64,000 nucleotides of DNA from Xaviernesmea oryzae (GTDB taxonomy: Bacteria; Pseudomonadota; Alphaproteobacteria; Rhizobiales; Rhizobiaceae). The position numbers and the translations under genes were made by a program. The notes beneath the pieces are model-generated. The model saw only the letters and a list, made by a program, of their open reading frames with translations. It was not told the DNA's origin and searched no databases. Positions 10,001-18,573 of this stretch are shown here, piece by piece. The stretch is from assembly GCF_900177415.1 (NCBI RefSeq), contig NZ_FXAF01000011.1, positions 620,001 to 684,000 on the forward strand. Direction: 5' to 3'. How positions within the stretch are numbered: the first letter of the stretch is position 1; every line of letters starts with the position of its first letter.

Positions 10001-10306
10001 GACGCGCGCGACCGCGCCCTCGATGACCTGGGTGACCTCCTGGTCCATCGTCTGCGGCGAGGCGCCGTCGTAATTGGTGCGGACCGTGATGACCGGCTGG
10101 TCGACGTCGGGAAGCTCGCGCACCTCGACGCCCGCAAGGGCGGCAAGGCCCGCGACGACGAGCAGCGTGTTCAGAACCGCGGCAAGGATCGGCCGGCGGA
10201 CGAAGAGCGCGGTGAAGCTCTGGCCGGATTTCTCCCCGCCACCGCCGTGCTCTGGTTTTTCTTGGCCGGCGCCGCCATGGCCGAAGCCCGGAAGGTCGAT
10301 CTTCAT
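7088..10306 (-). CDS. RND efflux transporter, inner-membrane permease subunit (HAE1 type)
   Basis: This 1072-residue protein is a proton-driven RND pump of the AcrB/MexF/MdtB class. After a soluble Gly-rich N-terminus (about 35 residues) the first membrane helix (FVRRPILAAVLNTLLVV) begins. The TM4 proton-relay aspartates are visible in GLVVDDAIVVLENIVRR. The second half repeats the fold and ends with a charged 40-residue tail. Two large periplasmic loops (after TM1 and TM7) are present, and length is normal for the family. Its ATG overlaps the stop of the adaptor gene by four bases, so the two form one operon. No outer-membrane channel gene is adjacent, so a shared TolC-like protein is probably used. 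Substrate unknown. Confidence 0.93.
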   Translation of the reverse strand: MKIDLPGFGHGGAGQEKPEHGGGGEKSGQSFTALFVRRPILAAVLNTLLVVAGLAALAGVEVRELPDVDQPVITVRTNYDGASPQTMDQEVTQVIEGAVARVSGLKALSSQSQFGSSRVTMEFSDSVDLSEAANDVRDAVGRVVNQLPDDADEPRIVKADADSDAIMRLAVTSSTLSMEDLTQLVNNEIVDRLAAVEGVADVELYGDQDKVFRVDVNQAALAGRGLTVADVDKALQSAALDVPAGSLKSTSQDIVVRATANLTTPRDFENVLVAPNVRVRDVATVSLGPDDGSTVLRANGVQGVGLGIIRQAQSNTLNISDGVKAAVDEMQKTLPEGTRIAITGDDAIFIQGALHEVEIALILSASVVLVVIFLFLRDWRATLIPGLTMPVALIGTLVAIYLVGFSINILTLLAIVLATGLVVDDAIVVLENIVRRRAEGMGPRAAAVLGTQEVFFAVIATTATLAAVFIPLSFLPGQIGGLFKEFGFVLAFSVALSSITALTLCPMLASRMLTKPIKEHHGLLGAFGSAFARVYAITLRYCLNAPLVVIVFSVIFAIAAYNVFGLVKNELTPREDRATVMLRLTAPQGVSLDYTRDQMQRVEENLKPLRDSGEIRNIFSISGFGSNTNSGFMVLTLAPWDERTRSQDEIAADVNAAAQRVPALRGFAMQSNSLKIRGAGNGLQMALVGNDYDVLTSTAQKLVSEMEKSPLFDTPRLTNEPTQTQLSVAIDRERASDLGIDITGLSTAMQSLLEGRSVVDVFVAGDALPVKLTSTTRPIDDPTDLENIFLKAGDGKIVPMSTIATLKEGAVAPQLNREERLASVSISSSLRDGVALGDAVREMTALAQPLLPAGVRLIPMAEAKTLGENSNAMLLTFGFAIAIIFLVLAAQFESVLSSLIIMSTVPLGLACAAIALVLTGSSLNVYSQIGLVLLVGVMAKNGILIVEFANQLRDRGAEVREAIETACAMRLRPVMMTMIATIIGGVPLVLAKGAGAEARIALGWVIVGGLGFAVLVTLFITPVAYLLIARFAKPHVHEEQRLHQELAHASRRKAENSDTEEKGKEEPLLAAE

Positions 10307-11538
10307 TGGCTCGCTACCTCTGCCTTATCCGGCGCGCCGAAGATGCGCACGGGCGCCCCTTCCCTCACGCGCTGCAGGCCTTCGGTCACCACCCGGTCGC
10401 CCTCGTTGAGCCCCGCCTCGACGAGGACCGCATCCGGATTGCGCTGCACGACGCGCACCCGGGTCTTGACCGACTTGTTGTCCTGGACCAGCCAGACATA
10501 GGAGCCCTCGCCGTCCCACTGCACGGCGAGCGGATCGACGGACGGGTATTTCTCGCCCTCAAAGCGCATGCCGACGTTGAAGGCCATGCCGGCGCGCAGG
10601 ACGTCGTCGGGATTTTCGACGCGGGCGCGGATGCGCATGGTGCGGCTTGCCGGATCGACGCGGTTGTCGATCGCCTCCACCTTGCCCGTAAAGACCTGGC
10701 CCGGGCGGGCGACGGAACTCGCCTCGACCGCCTGGCCGGGTTCGATGGCGACGGCGAAGCGCTCGGGCGCCCAGAAATCGACGAGGATCGCCGAACGGTC
10801 GTCTATGGTGACGATGCTGGTCTGGGTCGTGACGTTGTCGCCGATATTGACCGCGACGATGCCGGCGATGCCGTCGATGGGCGCGACGATGTCGCGGCGC
10901 CTGAGGTTGAGCTCGGCGGTGGAGAGCGCCAGCTTCGCAGCCTGTTCGGCGATCTGCGCATCGAGCACGTCGAGGCGCGAAACGGACTGCAGGTTCTTGT
11001 AGGAGGCGGATTTCTCCTGGGCGCTCTTCAGCGACACCTGCGCCTTGTCGCGCTCGATGATCTGCTCGTCGTCGTCGAGGCGGGCAAGCACTTGGCCCTT
11101 CACCACCTTTTCGCCGGAACTGACCATGATCTCGTGGATCGTGCCGGCCGCCTGCGGCATGACGACGACGGACTGGATAGCCTCGCCGCTGCCGATCGCC
11201 GTCAGACGGTCGTTGACCGTGCCGGTCGCGACGGGTTCCACCACGACGAGCGTCGCGCGATTGCCGCCGCCCTGGCCCCGCTGGCCACCCTGGCCGGCGC
11301 CGCCCTGGCCTTGGCCCTGGCCCTGGCCCTGGCCCTGCTGCCGCGCCGCGGCATTGGTGTTGCCGGCCGTGCCTATAGCCGCCTGCTGGGCCTGTTCGGA
11401 ACGGATGGCGGCGATCACCTCTCCCGGCACGCCCATCTTGGCAAGCGTCTCACCGGCGCTCGGCACCATGAAGACCCAGAGACTAAGCCCTGCAGCCAGA
11501 ACCACGATACTGAGCAGAAGCTGTTTCCAAATCCGCAT
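10303..11538 (-). CDS. RND efflux periplasmic adaptor subunit (membrane fusion protein)
   Basis: This 411-residue protein is the HlyD/AcrA-type adaptor that joins the RND permease to the outer-membrane channel. An N-terminal membrane anchor (LLLSIVVLAAGLSLWVFMV, residues 7-25) is followed by a Gly/Gln-rich linker at about 70-92 and then the lipoyl-like half motif, the alpha-helical hairpin (LARLDDDEQIIERDKAQV) and the beta-barrel (SAILVDFWAPERFAV). The linker has five GQ dipeptides encoded by hexamers near CCCTGG, an in-frame microsatellite that can change length without breaking the frame. The gene is first in the operon and overlaps the permease gene by four bases. No regulator gene sits next to it. 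Confidence 0.92.
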   Translation of the reverse strand: MRIWKQLLLSIVVLAAGLSLWVFMVPSAGETLAKMGVPGEVIAAIRSEQAQQAAIGTAGNTNAAARQQGQGQGQGQGQGGAGQGGQRGQGGGNRATLVVVEPVATGTVNDRLTAIGSGEAIQSVVVMPQAAGTIHEIMVSSGEKVVKGQVLARLDDDEQIIERDKAQVSLKSAQEKSASYKNLQSVSRLDVLDAQIAEQAAKLALSTAELNLRRRDIVAPIDGIAGIVAVNIGDNVTTQTSIVTIDDRSAILVDFWAPERFAVAIEPGQAVEASSVARPGQVFTGKVEAIDNRVDPASRTMRIRARVENPDDVLRAGMAFNVGMRFEGEKYPSVDPLAVQWDGEGSYVWLVQDNKSVKTRVRVVQRNPDAVLVEAGLNEGDRVVTEGLQRVREGAPVRIFGAPDKAEVASQ

Positions 11539-11828
11539 TCACTTCTCCGGTTGAGGCACGCGCGGGCCTATTTGCGAAGGAGTATCCTTTTTTGCCGATG
11601 TACAAGCAATGGCTGATCGGCATTCTTACGAAATTGTAATTTCACAAGATTTTGTAGACTTTTTGACTGCCCCGACCGCCTCCGTCTGCCTATCGGGAGG
11701 GCAGAACCCGGTCCTTTCCTGGGCGATCTGCATCAACTTACCACAATTTAGCCTCCCCTTGTGGAGAGACTGGGAATAAAAGAGGAACATTTTCTGGTCT
11801 TTCGGGTCCGAATCATTACATTGGCCGC
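11539..11828. promoter_or_regulatory. Divergent promoter region between RND operon and uvrD, with an inverted repeat
   Basis: This 290-base gap must hold the promoters for the RND operon (minus) and the helicase (plus). It is AT-rich at 11610-11670. An inverted repeat GAAATT-GT-AATTTC lies at 11630-11643, about 100 bases upstream of the adaptor start. It could be an operator for an unlinked repressor; I see no clear consensus promoter. Confidence 0.35.
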
Positions 11829-14318
11829 ATGAGTAACAGTTTCGACGACATCCCGTTCTTCGACGAGGAGCCGCAGCCGGCGCCGCGCAAAGGCCCCGCC
11901 CCGACCCCGCCCGGCGCAGGCGGCGGCCTCGGGATTGCGGCGCGCGCCATGGCCGCCCGCGACCAGCACCGCGCCCCGGACTATCTCACCGGCCTCAACC
12001 CGGAGCAGCGCGAGGCGGTCGAGACGCTGGACGGCCCCGTCCTCGTGCTCGCGGGTGCCGGCACCGGCAAGACGCGGGTGCTGACGACGCGCATCGCCCA
12101 TATTCTGGCGACCGGCCGGGCCTTCCCCAGCCAGATCCTCGCCGTCACCTTCACCAACAAGGCGGCGCGCGAGATGAAGGAGCGCATCGGCGTGCTGGTC
12201 GGCGGCGCGGTCGAAGGCATGCCCTGGCTCGGCACCTTCCATTCGATCGGCGTGAAGCTTCTGCGCCGCCATGCCGAACTGGCGGGACTCCGCTCCGATT
12301 TCACCATTCTCGACACCGACGACGTGATCCGGCTGATCAAGCAGCTCATCCAGGCGGAGGGACTGGACGACAAGCGCTGGCCGGCCCGCCAGTTCGCCGG
12401 CATGATCGACACCTGGAAGAACAAGGGCCTACTGCCGGCCGATATCCCGGAAGGCGACGCCCGCGCCTTCGCGAATGGAAAAGGCCGCGAGCTCTACGCC
12501 GCCTACCAGGCGCGGCTGAAGACGCTGAACGCCTGCGATTTCGGCGACCTTCTGCTTCATCCGATCGCGATCTTCCGCCAGAACCCGGATATCCTGAAGG
12601 ACTATCACGGCAGGTTCCGCTACATCCTGGTCGACGAGTACCAGGACACCAACACGGCGCAATACATGTGGCTCAGGCTGCTCGCGCAGCGGCCGAAGGG
12701 AACGCCGCAGAACGTCTGCTGCGTCGGCGACGACGACCAGTCCATCTACGGCTGGCGCGGCGCGGAAGTGGACAATATCCTGCGCTTCGAGAAGGATTTT
12801 CCGGGCGCGAAGGTGATCAAGCTGGAGCGCAACTACCGCTCCACCGAACATATTCTCGGCGCCGCCGGCCATCTCATCGCCCATAACGAGGGGCGGCTTG
12901 GAAAGACGCTCTTCACCGACCGGGTCGACCCCGACGACGAGAAGGTGATGGTGCATGCCGCCTGGGACAGCGAGGAAGAGGCCCGCGCCGTCGGCGAGGA
13001 GATCGAGCGTCTGCAGCGCGGCGATGCCGACGGCAAGCGGCATGCGCTGAACGACATGGCGATCCTGGTGCGCGCCTCCTTCCAGATGCGCGAGTTCGAA
13101 GACCGCTTCGTGACGCTCGGCCTCAACTACCGCGTCATCGGCGGCCCCCGCTTCTACGAGCGGCTGGAGATCCGCGACGCGATGGCCTATTTCCGGCTCG
13201 TCTGCCAGCCGGCCGACGACCTCGCTTTCGAGCGGATCATCAACACCCCGAAGCGGGGCCTGGGCGACACGACGGTACGCTACCTGCACGACTATGCCCG
13301 CGCCCGCGACGTGCCCATGCTCGCGGCATCCGCCGAGATCATCGAGACGGACGAGCTGAAGCCCAAGGCGCGCAAGGCGCTGTTCGACGTGGTGCAGAGT
13401 TTCAGGAACTGGCAGCAGCGGCTGGAGACGACCCCGCATACCGAGCTTGCCGAACAGATCCTCGAAGAATCCGGCTATACGGACATGTGGAAGGCCGACA
13501 AATCGGCGGAAGCGCCCGGCCGGCTGGAAAACCTGAAAGAGCTCATTCGCTCGATGGAAGCCTTCGAGAGCATGCGCGGCTTCCTGGAACACGTCTCGCT
13601 GGTCATGGATGCCGAGCAGAACGAGGACATGGATGCCGTCTCGATCATGACGCTGCATTCCGCCAAGGGCCTGGAATTCGATACCGTCTTTTTACCCGGC
13701 TGGGAGGAAGGCCTCTTTCCGCACCAGCGGGCGCTCGACGAAGGCGGCCGCGCAGGCCTCGAAGAGGAACGCCGCCTCGCCTATGTGGGCATCACCCGCG
13801 CCAAGCGGCGCTGCCACATCTGGTTCGTCTCCAACCGCCGCATCCACGGGCTGTGGCAATCCACCATGCCGTCGCGCTTCCTCGACGAACTGCCGCAGGC
13901 GCATGTGGATGTCGCCGTATCCGAGAGCAATTACGGCGGCTATGGCGGGAGGGGCGGCTACGGCCAGTCGCGTTTCGACAAGGCCGATCCCTTCGCCAAT
14001 TCCTATTCCACGCCCGGCTGGAAACGCGCCCAAGCCAACCAGACGGACGCCACGCGCGACAACTGGGGCACGCGCTCGGGCTACGCCGTGGAGCGCATCG
14101 GCTATGGCGAAAGCGGCCCGCGCGGCCGCACGATCGAGGGCGAGCTGGTGGCGAAATCCGTGGCCGACACGCCCTCGCAATTCTCCATCGGCGACCGGGT
14201 GTTCCACATCAAGTTCGGCAACGGCAATATTTCGGCGATCGAAGGCAACAAGCTGACGATCGATTTCGACCGGGCGGGTCAGAAGCGGGTGCTGGAAGGG
14301 TTCGTGGAGAGAATTTAG
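11829..14318 (+). CDS. UvrD/PcrA-type superfamily 1 ATP-dependent DNA helicase
   Basis: This 829-residue helicase unwinds DNA 3' to 5' in nucleotide excision and mismatch repair. Motifs in order: Q motif LNPEQREAV (residues 56-64), Walker A GAGTGKT (76-82), motif II VDEYQDTN, motif III GDDDQSIYGWRGA, motif V TLHSAKGLEFD, and motif VI EERRLAYVGITRAKRR. The N-terminal 50 residues are Pro/Ala-rich and probably disordered. After the helicase core comes a Gly/Tyr-rich linker, then a small beta-rich end (SIGDRVFHIKFGNG) like the Tudor-like C-terminal domain of PcrA. In rhizobia this gene is usually called uvrD, but pcrA-like naming is equally fair. It is transcribed alone, with an AT-rich orphan gene 63 bases behind it. 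Confidence 0.93.
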   Translation: MSNSFDDIPFFDEEPQPAPRKGPAPTPPGAGGGLGIAARAMAARDQHRAPDYLTGLNPEQREAVETLDGPVLVLAGAGTGKTRVLTTRIAHILATGRAFPSQILAVTFTNKAAREMKERIGVLVGGAVEGMPWLGTFHSIGVKLLRRHAELAGLRSDFTILDTDDVIRLIKQLIQAEGLDDKRWPARQFAGMIDTWKNKGLLPADIPEGDARAFANGKGRELYAAYQARLKTLNACDFGDLLLHPIAIFRQNPDILKDYHGRFRYILVDEYQDTNTAQYMWLRLLAQRPKGTPQNVCCVGDDDQSIYGWRGAEVDNILRFEKDFPGAKVIKLERNYRSTEHILGAAGHLIAHNEGRLGKTLFTDRVDPDDEKVMVHAAWDSEEEARAVGEEIERLQRGDADGKRHALNDMAILVRASFQMREFEDRFVTLGLNYRVIGGPRFYERLEIRDAMAYFRLVCQPADDLAFERIINTPKRGLGDTTVRYLHDYARARDVPMLAASAEIIETDELKPKARKALFDVVQSFRNWQQRLETTPHTELAEQILEESGYTDMWKADKSAEAPGRLENLKELIRSMEAFESMRGFLEHVSLVMDAEQNEDMDAVSIMTLHSAKGLEFDTVFLPGWEEGLFPHQRALDEGGRAGLEEERRLAYVGITRAKRRCHIWFVSNRRIHGLWQSTMPSRFLDELPQAHVDVAVSESNYGGYGGRGGYGQSRFDKADPFANSYSTPGWKRAQANQTDATRDNWGTRSGYAVERIGYGESGPRGRTIEGELVAKSVADTPSQFSIGDRVFHIKFGNGNISAIEGNKLTIDFDRAGQKRVLEGFVERI

Positions 14319-14381
14319 ATTGATTTTCAGTAAAATACCAAAATAATATACTCGCTGGGGTGGTATTCTGGTGAGGGATTC

Positions 14382-15251
14382 GTGGCTTTAGAATTTGCGC
14401 TGTCGTTTGAGGGGGCGTCTGCAGACAACAACTTGCTAGATTTTTATGACGCTGCGGCCGCCTTCTCGGCATTTCAAAGAACATTAGCTCTAACAGCACA
14501 TCTAGTAATAAATGGGGAAATTATAACTCAAGCTCCCGCACTTAAGGGAGCACAGATCTTATCATACCCTATTGAACCAGGAAGTTGGAAAGCAGTTGCT
14601 GTCGTCGCGGGAACGCTAATGCTGTCTGGAGCAGTTGCATCAAGAGATTCCGTTTTGGGCCACATTTTTACCTCCGCCTACGACTATGTATTAAACGAAG
14701 CGCTCGGCTTTCATGTTGATTTCAACAAAGCACTTGGTGAGCAACTAGAGGAATACAGACGGCAAACCGATGTAATTCCCAAAGGCTTAGATGAGGGTAA
14801 AATTCAGGCACTTATCGAAAAAAACGAAAACTCTCTCAAGGACCTACATCGACCAATTTCTCAATCAAGAACCGCAGAAACCGGAACCATAGGATTAAGC
14901 CAGGGCGGCAAGATAACAAGAAAAACTGGCCCTACCCTCAACATCGAAACATACGAATATATTAACGTAACGCGTTTATCCGACAGGCCTATCCATCGAA
15001 CTGGGAAGGTTTCCAGCTATAATACAAACACATTTAAGGGGCGTATATACGTAGAAGAAGAAGGACGTCCAGTTCCATTTACACTGTCAGAAACTTCAAG
15101 AACGCCGAGAAATATCTCAAAGATAGTACGAAGCCTTTCATCCAACGCGATTGACCGATTTGACTCCCAAGCGGAAATAGAATTCGAGGCGCTAACCTTT
15201 GAAAGTAAAAACGGTCGACTAAAAAGCTATCTTATCATCAGCATTAAATAA
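14382..15251 (+). CDS. AT-rich orphan protein of unknown function, probably acquired
   Basis: I do not recognise this 289-residue protein. Residues 1-60 look alpha/beta (FALSFEGASADNNLLDFYDA, then IITQAPALKG). Residues 69-86 form a hydrophobic stretch (AVAVVAGTLMLSGAVA) that may be a membrane helix or a buried core helix. The middle (120-165) is charged and helical. The last 110 residues look beta-rich (KGRIYVEEEGRPVPF). Base composition is visibly lower in GC than every neighbour and codon use differs (many AAA, ATA, TTA). The unusual composition starts right after the uvrD stop and ends at about 15,270. The GTG at 14382 has GTGAGG seven bases upstream. A defence or mobile-element role is only a guess from composition. 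Confidence 0.75.
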   Translation: MALEFALSFEGASADNNLLDFYDAAAAFSAFQRTLALTAHLVINGEIITQAPALKGAQILSYPIEPGSWKAVAVVAGTLMLSGAVASRDSVLGHIFTSAYDYVLNEALGFHVDFNKALGEQLEEYRRQTDVIPKGLDEGKIQALIEKNENSLKDLHRPISQSRTAETGTIGLSQGGKITRKTGPTLNIETYEYINVTRLSDRPIHRTGKVSSYNTNTFKGRIYVEEEGRPVPFTLSETSRTPRNISKIVRSLSSNAIDRFDSQAEIEFEALTFESKNGRLKSYLIISIK

Positions 15252-15276
15252 ACATACCTCTCCGCCAAACCGAACG

Positions 15277-15915
15277 TCATTCGCGCGCGACCGGCCGCAC
15301 GAACCTCCTGTCGAGCCAGACCATTCCCGCGCCCACGACGAGATAGCCGATGGCGATCGCGGCGGCGTTGAGGAAGACCTGTGTCCAGCCGAGATTGCCC
15401 GCATCGAGGAACGGATAGGCATATCGCCCCTCGATGGTGCCGCGAATGGCTGCGTAGACGAAATAGAGAACCGGATAGAGCATCCACTGGAACGGGGCAC
15501 GGAAAGACAGCGTGTTCTTCGGGACGAGAGACAACCAGAACAGCGGAACAAAGACCGGATTGAGCCTGTGAAGCAGGAAATTCGCGAGAGCCCCGGCGCC
15601 GCTGAGTTCGCGCAGTCCCTGCAGCAGAAGGGCGAAGACGATGCCTACCAGCATGATGCTCAAGGCCAGCCCGCCGGCCGCCCAGGCATGGCCGGGACGC
15701 AAGCCAGCGATGGCGACATGCGTAAACAGCAAGGCGACCAGGAAATTCGTGATGATGGTGAAATAGCCGAAGATCGCCCAGATTGCGGGCAACAAGGTCG
15801 CGCCGTTCGACATGACCGTATTCAGCTCGATCAGGATGCCGACCCATGCCGAAACGGCGATCACCGCCGCGAGTATGCGCGACAGAATAGACGTGCGCAC
15901 CGGAAACATCGGCAC
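15277..15915 (-). CDS. Pr6Pr family integral membrane protein
   Basis: This 212-residue protein has about six hydrophobic segments (for example ILAAVIAVSAWVGILIEL near residue 12, YFTIITNFLVALLF near 50, LYPVLYFVYAAI near 145). The conserved TIITN and the WMLYPVLYFVYA...G region are typical of the Pr6Pr family of bacterial membrane proteins distantly related to FAR-17a/AIG1 proteins. No enzymatic function is established for the bacterial members. It is a single gene converging on the AT-rich orphan. Normal GC resumes here, so it is part of the native backbone. Confidence 0.8.
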   Translation of the reverse strand: MPMFPVRTSILSRILAAVIAVSAWVGILIELNTVMSNGATLLPAIWAIFGYFTIITNFLVALLFTHVAIAGLRPGHAWAAGGLALSIMLVGIVFALLLQGLRELSGAGALANFLLHRLNPVFVPLFWLSLVPKNTLSFRAPFQWMLYPVLYFVYAAIRGTIEGRYAYPFLDAGNLGWTQVFLNAAAIAIGYLVVGAGMVWLDRRFVRPVARE

Positions 15916-16171
15916 CTCCCCTCACCGCATGGTCAGCCCGCCATCGACGGCGTACCGGATTATTCTTTCCCGCAAGCCGGCTCACCGGCCCGCCTTCATA
16001 CCCGGGCCTTCAATTGTCGGGAATGCGCCTTAGATATGCCCTCGGCCGGCGTCGGCAAGCCGATGACGAAAGTTTGTCGGACTGCGTGGCCGGGCAAACC
16101 CTATCTTGTCAGGGCTCCTGTCACCCATTACCTCACGCATGGAGATCGTTTGGGATCCGAGGGAGGAATTC

Positions 16172-17173
16172 ATGAAAGCTATCGTCACAGCACCCGGCGG
16201 ACTGGATGCCCTGAAGCTTGTCGACCTGCCGGACCCCGGCAAGCCCGGACCCGGAGAAATCCGCGTCGCGCTGCATGGCAGCTCGCTCAACTATCACGAC
16301 CTCGGCGTCGCGAGCGGCAGGACGCCGACCGATGGCCGGATTTTGATGGCGGATGGTGCGGGCGTGGTCGAGGAAGTCGGCGAAGGGGTGACGGAGTTCA
16401 AGCCGGGCGACCGTGTCGTCTCCTGCTTCTTTCCCGACTGGCAGGACGGTCCGCCCCTGCCCGGCGGATTTTCGCGTGTCCCGGGTGACGGTATCGACGG
16501 CTTCGCGGCTGAATATGCGGTACGGCCGGCGACCGCCTTCACGCTGGCGCCGAAAGGGTTCAGCCATGTGGAGGCGGCGACGATCACCACCGCAGGCCTG
16601 ACCGCATGGCGGGCGCTGGTCGAGATCGGCAGGCTGAAGGCCGGCGACACGGTGCTGGCGCTCGGCACCGGCGGCGTCTCGATCTATGCGCTGCAGCTGG
16701 CAAAGGCGATGGGCGCGCAGGTGGCGATCACCTCCTCCTCCGACGAGAAGCTGGAGCGGGCGAAAGCCCTCGGCGCGGATTTCACGGTCAACTACCGGAC
16801 CCATCCCGAATGGGCCGGGAACGTGCTCGAATGGACCGGCGGCCGCGGCGTCGACCACGTGGTGGAAGTGGGCGGTCCGGGCACGCTCGGCCAGTCGATC
16901 CAGGCGGCTCGCATGGCCGGCAGCATCACCATGATCGGCGTGCTGACCGGTGCGCGCGGCGAAGTGCCCACCGCAGCCCTTGCGGGCAAGCAGATCACCC
17001 TTTCAGGCCTCATCGTCGGCAGCCGCCGGCAGCAGCAGGATTTCGTCCGCGCCCTCGATACCGGCCTCTTCAAGCCGGTGATCGACAGGGTGTTTCCGCT
17101 GGAAAAGCTGGCCGACGCCTTCCGCTACGAGATGGGCGGCGGCCACTTCGGCAAGATCGGCATCGAGTGGTGA
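16172..17173 (+). CDS. NAD(P)-dependent medium-chain dehydrogenase/reductase (non-zinc type)
   Basis: This 333-residue protein has the MDR layout: a GroES-like N-terminal domain (to about residue 120), then a Rossmann domain with the nucleotide-binding turn LALGTGGVSIYALQLAKAMG. The usual GHE motif and catalytic-zinc cysteine of zinc alcohol dehydrogenases are replaced (LNYHDLGVA, ADGAGVVEEVG). No four-cysteine structural zinc loop is visible, so it is closer to quinone oxidoreductases and enoyl reductases. Substrate is unknown. I set the start at the ATG at 16172, preceded by GGGAGGA, rather than the longer frame from 16106. The M20 amidohydrolase gene follows 82 bases downstream on the same strand and may be co-transcribed. 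Confidence 0.85.
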   Translation: MKAIVTAPGGLDALKLVDLPDPGKPGPGEIRVALHGSSLNYHDLGVASGRTPTDGRILMADGAGVVEEVGEGVTEFKPGDRVVSCFFPDWQDGPPLPGGFSRVPGDGIDGFAAEYAVRPATAFTLAPKGFSHVEAATITTAGLTAWRALVEIGRLKAGDTVLALGTGGVSIYALQLAKAMGAQVAITSSSDEKLERAKALGADFTVNYRTHPEWAGNVLEWTGGRGVDHVVEVGGPGTLGQSIQAARMAGSITMIGVLTGARGEVPTAALAGKQITLSGLIVGSRRQQQDFVRALDTGLFKPVIDRVFPLEKLADAFRYEMGGGHFGKIGIEW

Positions 17174-17255
17174 CGGGCCGGGCGGAGGTTTTCCTTGCCG
17201 AAAACCCCTGCCCCGTCTACCGCTTGGGCTACACCCGGAACAAGGGAGCGGCCGC

Positions 17256-18401
17256 ATGTTTCTTTCCAACCAGGACGTGATCGAACTCACCGCATGGCGG
17301 CGGAAATTGCATGCCATGCCGGAGGTTTCCGGCGAGGAGATCGCAACCGCCGCAGAAGTCCAGGGCTTTCTGGCGGATACCGGGCCGGACCGGGTGATCT
17401 CCGGCCTCGGCGGCACCGGCATCGCCGTGGTCTACGACAGCGGCGCGCCCGGTCCGACGGTGATGTTCCGCGCCGAGCTCGACGCGCTGCCGATCGAGGA
17501 AACCGGCACGCCGGAGCACCGCTCGCAAATTCCCGGAAAGGGCCACATGTGCGGCCATGACGGCCACATGACCATGCTCGCCGCCCTCGGCCGGCAGTTC
17601 AGCCGCGAAAGACCGAAACGCGGTCGCGCCATCCTGCTCTTCCAGCCGGCGGAGGAGACCGGCGCGGGTGCCGCCGCCGTCATCGCCGACGGGAAATTCG
17701 CGGACCTGACGCCGGACTACAGTTTCTCGCTGCACAACATGCCCGGCCTGCCGCTCGGCCATGCCTGGCTGAAGGACGGCATCGCCAACTGCGCCTCGCG
17801 CGGACTGAAGATCGTGCTTTCGGGCCGGACCGCGCATGCCTCCATGCCGGAAACCGGCATCTCGCCGGTGCCCGCCGTGGCAAGGCTGATGCCGGCGCTG
17901 ACGGCCCTGAGCAAAGGCAGCATCGCGGCGGAGGACCTGGTGCTCGCAACGGTCACGCATGCCGCGATCGGCGAGCCGGCCTTCGGCATCGCCCCGGGCC
18001 ATGCGGAGGTCTGGGTGACGCTCCGCGCCATGACCGACGGCGAAATGGAGGCGCTGGTCACCGCCGCCGAGACGCTGGTGAGCGAGATCGCTGCGGAAGC
18101 CCGGCTCGAACATGCCCTGGAATATCACGACATCTTCGTGCATTCCGAAAACGATCCGGAGGCCGCCGCGCTGCTGCGTGCCGCGATGGAGGCGGAAGGC
18201 GTTCCGCACGAACCGGGCGAGACGATGCGCGGCTCGGAGGATTTCGGCCGCTTCGGCTCGGTCTCGAAATCGGCGATGTTCTTCCTCGGCGCCGGCGAGG
18301 ACATGCCGAACCTGCACAATCCGAACTACGATTTTCCGGACGACCTGATCCCGATCGGCACGCGGATTTTTGCGCGCGTCGCCAGGGATATCCTGGGGTG
18401 A
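17256..18401 (+). CDS. M20-family amidohydrolase (hippurate hydrolase-like)
   Basis: This 381-residue metallopeptidase cleaves amide bonds of N-acylated amino acids or related compounds. The family pattern is clear: substrate/metal region FRAELDALPIEET, the zinc-ligand segment KGHMCGHDGHMTML with the conserved Cys and two His, the catalytic PAEETGAGA, and the dimerisation-domain signature SGRTAHASMPETG. The last metal histidine lies in NLHNPNYDF near residue 350. Annotators usually call this hippurate hydrolase or aminoacylase; the natural substrate cannot be told from sequence. It follows the MDR gene on the same strand. Confidence 0.88.
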   Translation: MFLSNQDVIELTAWRRKLHAMPEVSGEEIATAAEVQGFLADTGPDRVISGLGGTGIAVVYDSGAPGPTVMFRAELDALPIEETGTPEHRSQIPGKGHMCGHDGHMTMLAALGRQFSRERPKRGRAILLFQPAEETGAGAAAVIADGKFADLTPDYSFSLHNMPGLPLGHAWLKDGIANCASRGLKIVLSGRTAHASMPETGISPVPAVARLMPALTALSKGSIAAEDLVLATVTHAAIGEPAFGIAPGHAEVWVTLRAMTDGEMEALVTAAETLVSEIAAEARLEHALEYHDIFVHSENDPEAAALLRAAMEAEGVPHEPGETMRGSEDFGRFGSVSKSAMFFLGAGEDMPNLHNPNYDFPDDLIPIGTRIFARVARDILG

Positions 18402-18573
18402 CGAGATGGGGCACGGTGCCTGCCGACGTCAGAGGCAGGTCGTCACCCCAACTGCGATATGCTTAGGCTTGGATCTTCAGGACAAGCCCGAGGATCTACA
18501 CGTGGGAGATATGAAGCCCCTCACCCGGTGGAATGGGGAAACGGTGGCGGCGGGAGCTCCCGCCGGAACCCGA
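18402..18573. other. Convergent intergenic region with hairpins
   Basis: The gap lies between two converging genes. A stem CCTGCC/GGCAGG at about 18419-18438 and a loose repeat around GGCTTGGATC/GACAAGCCCGAGGATC at 18469-18496 could form hairpins and serve as terminators in either direction. No T-tract is obvious, so this is weak. Confidence 0.35.

Noticed and set aside
7163-10501. A 1112-residue open frame on the plus strand across the RND genes
   Set aside because: It is the antisense shadow of the RND permease and adaptor, caused by high GC; its product is low-complexity Arg/Asp/His-rich sequence without domains.
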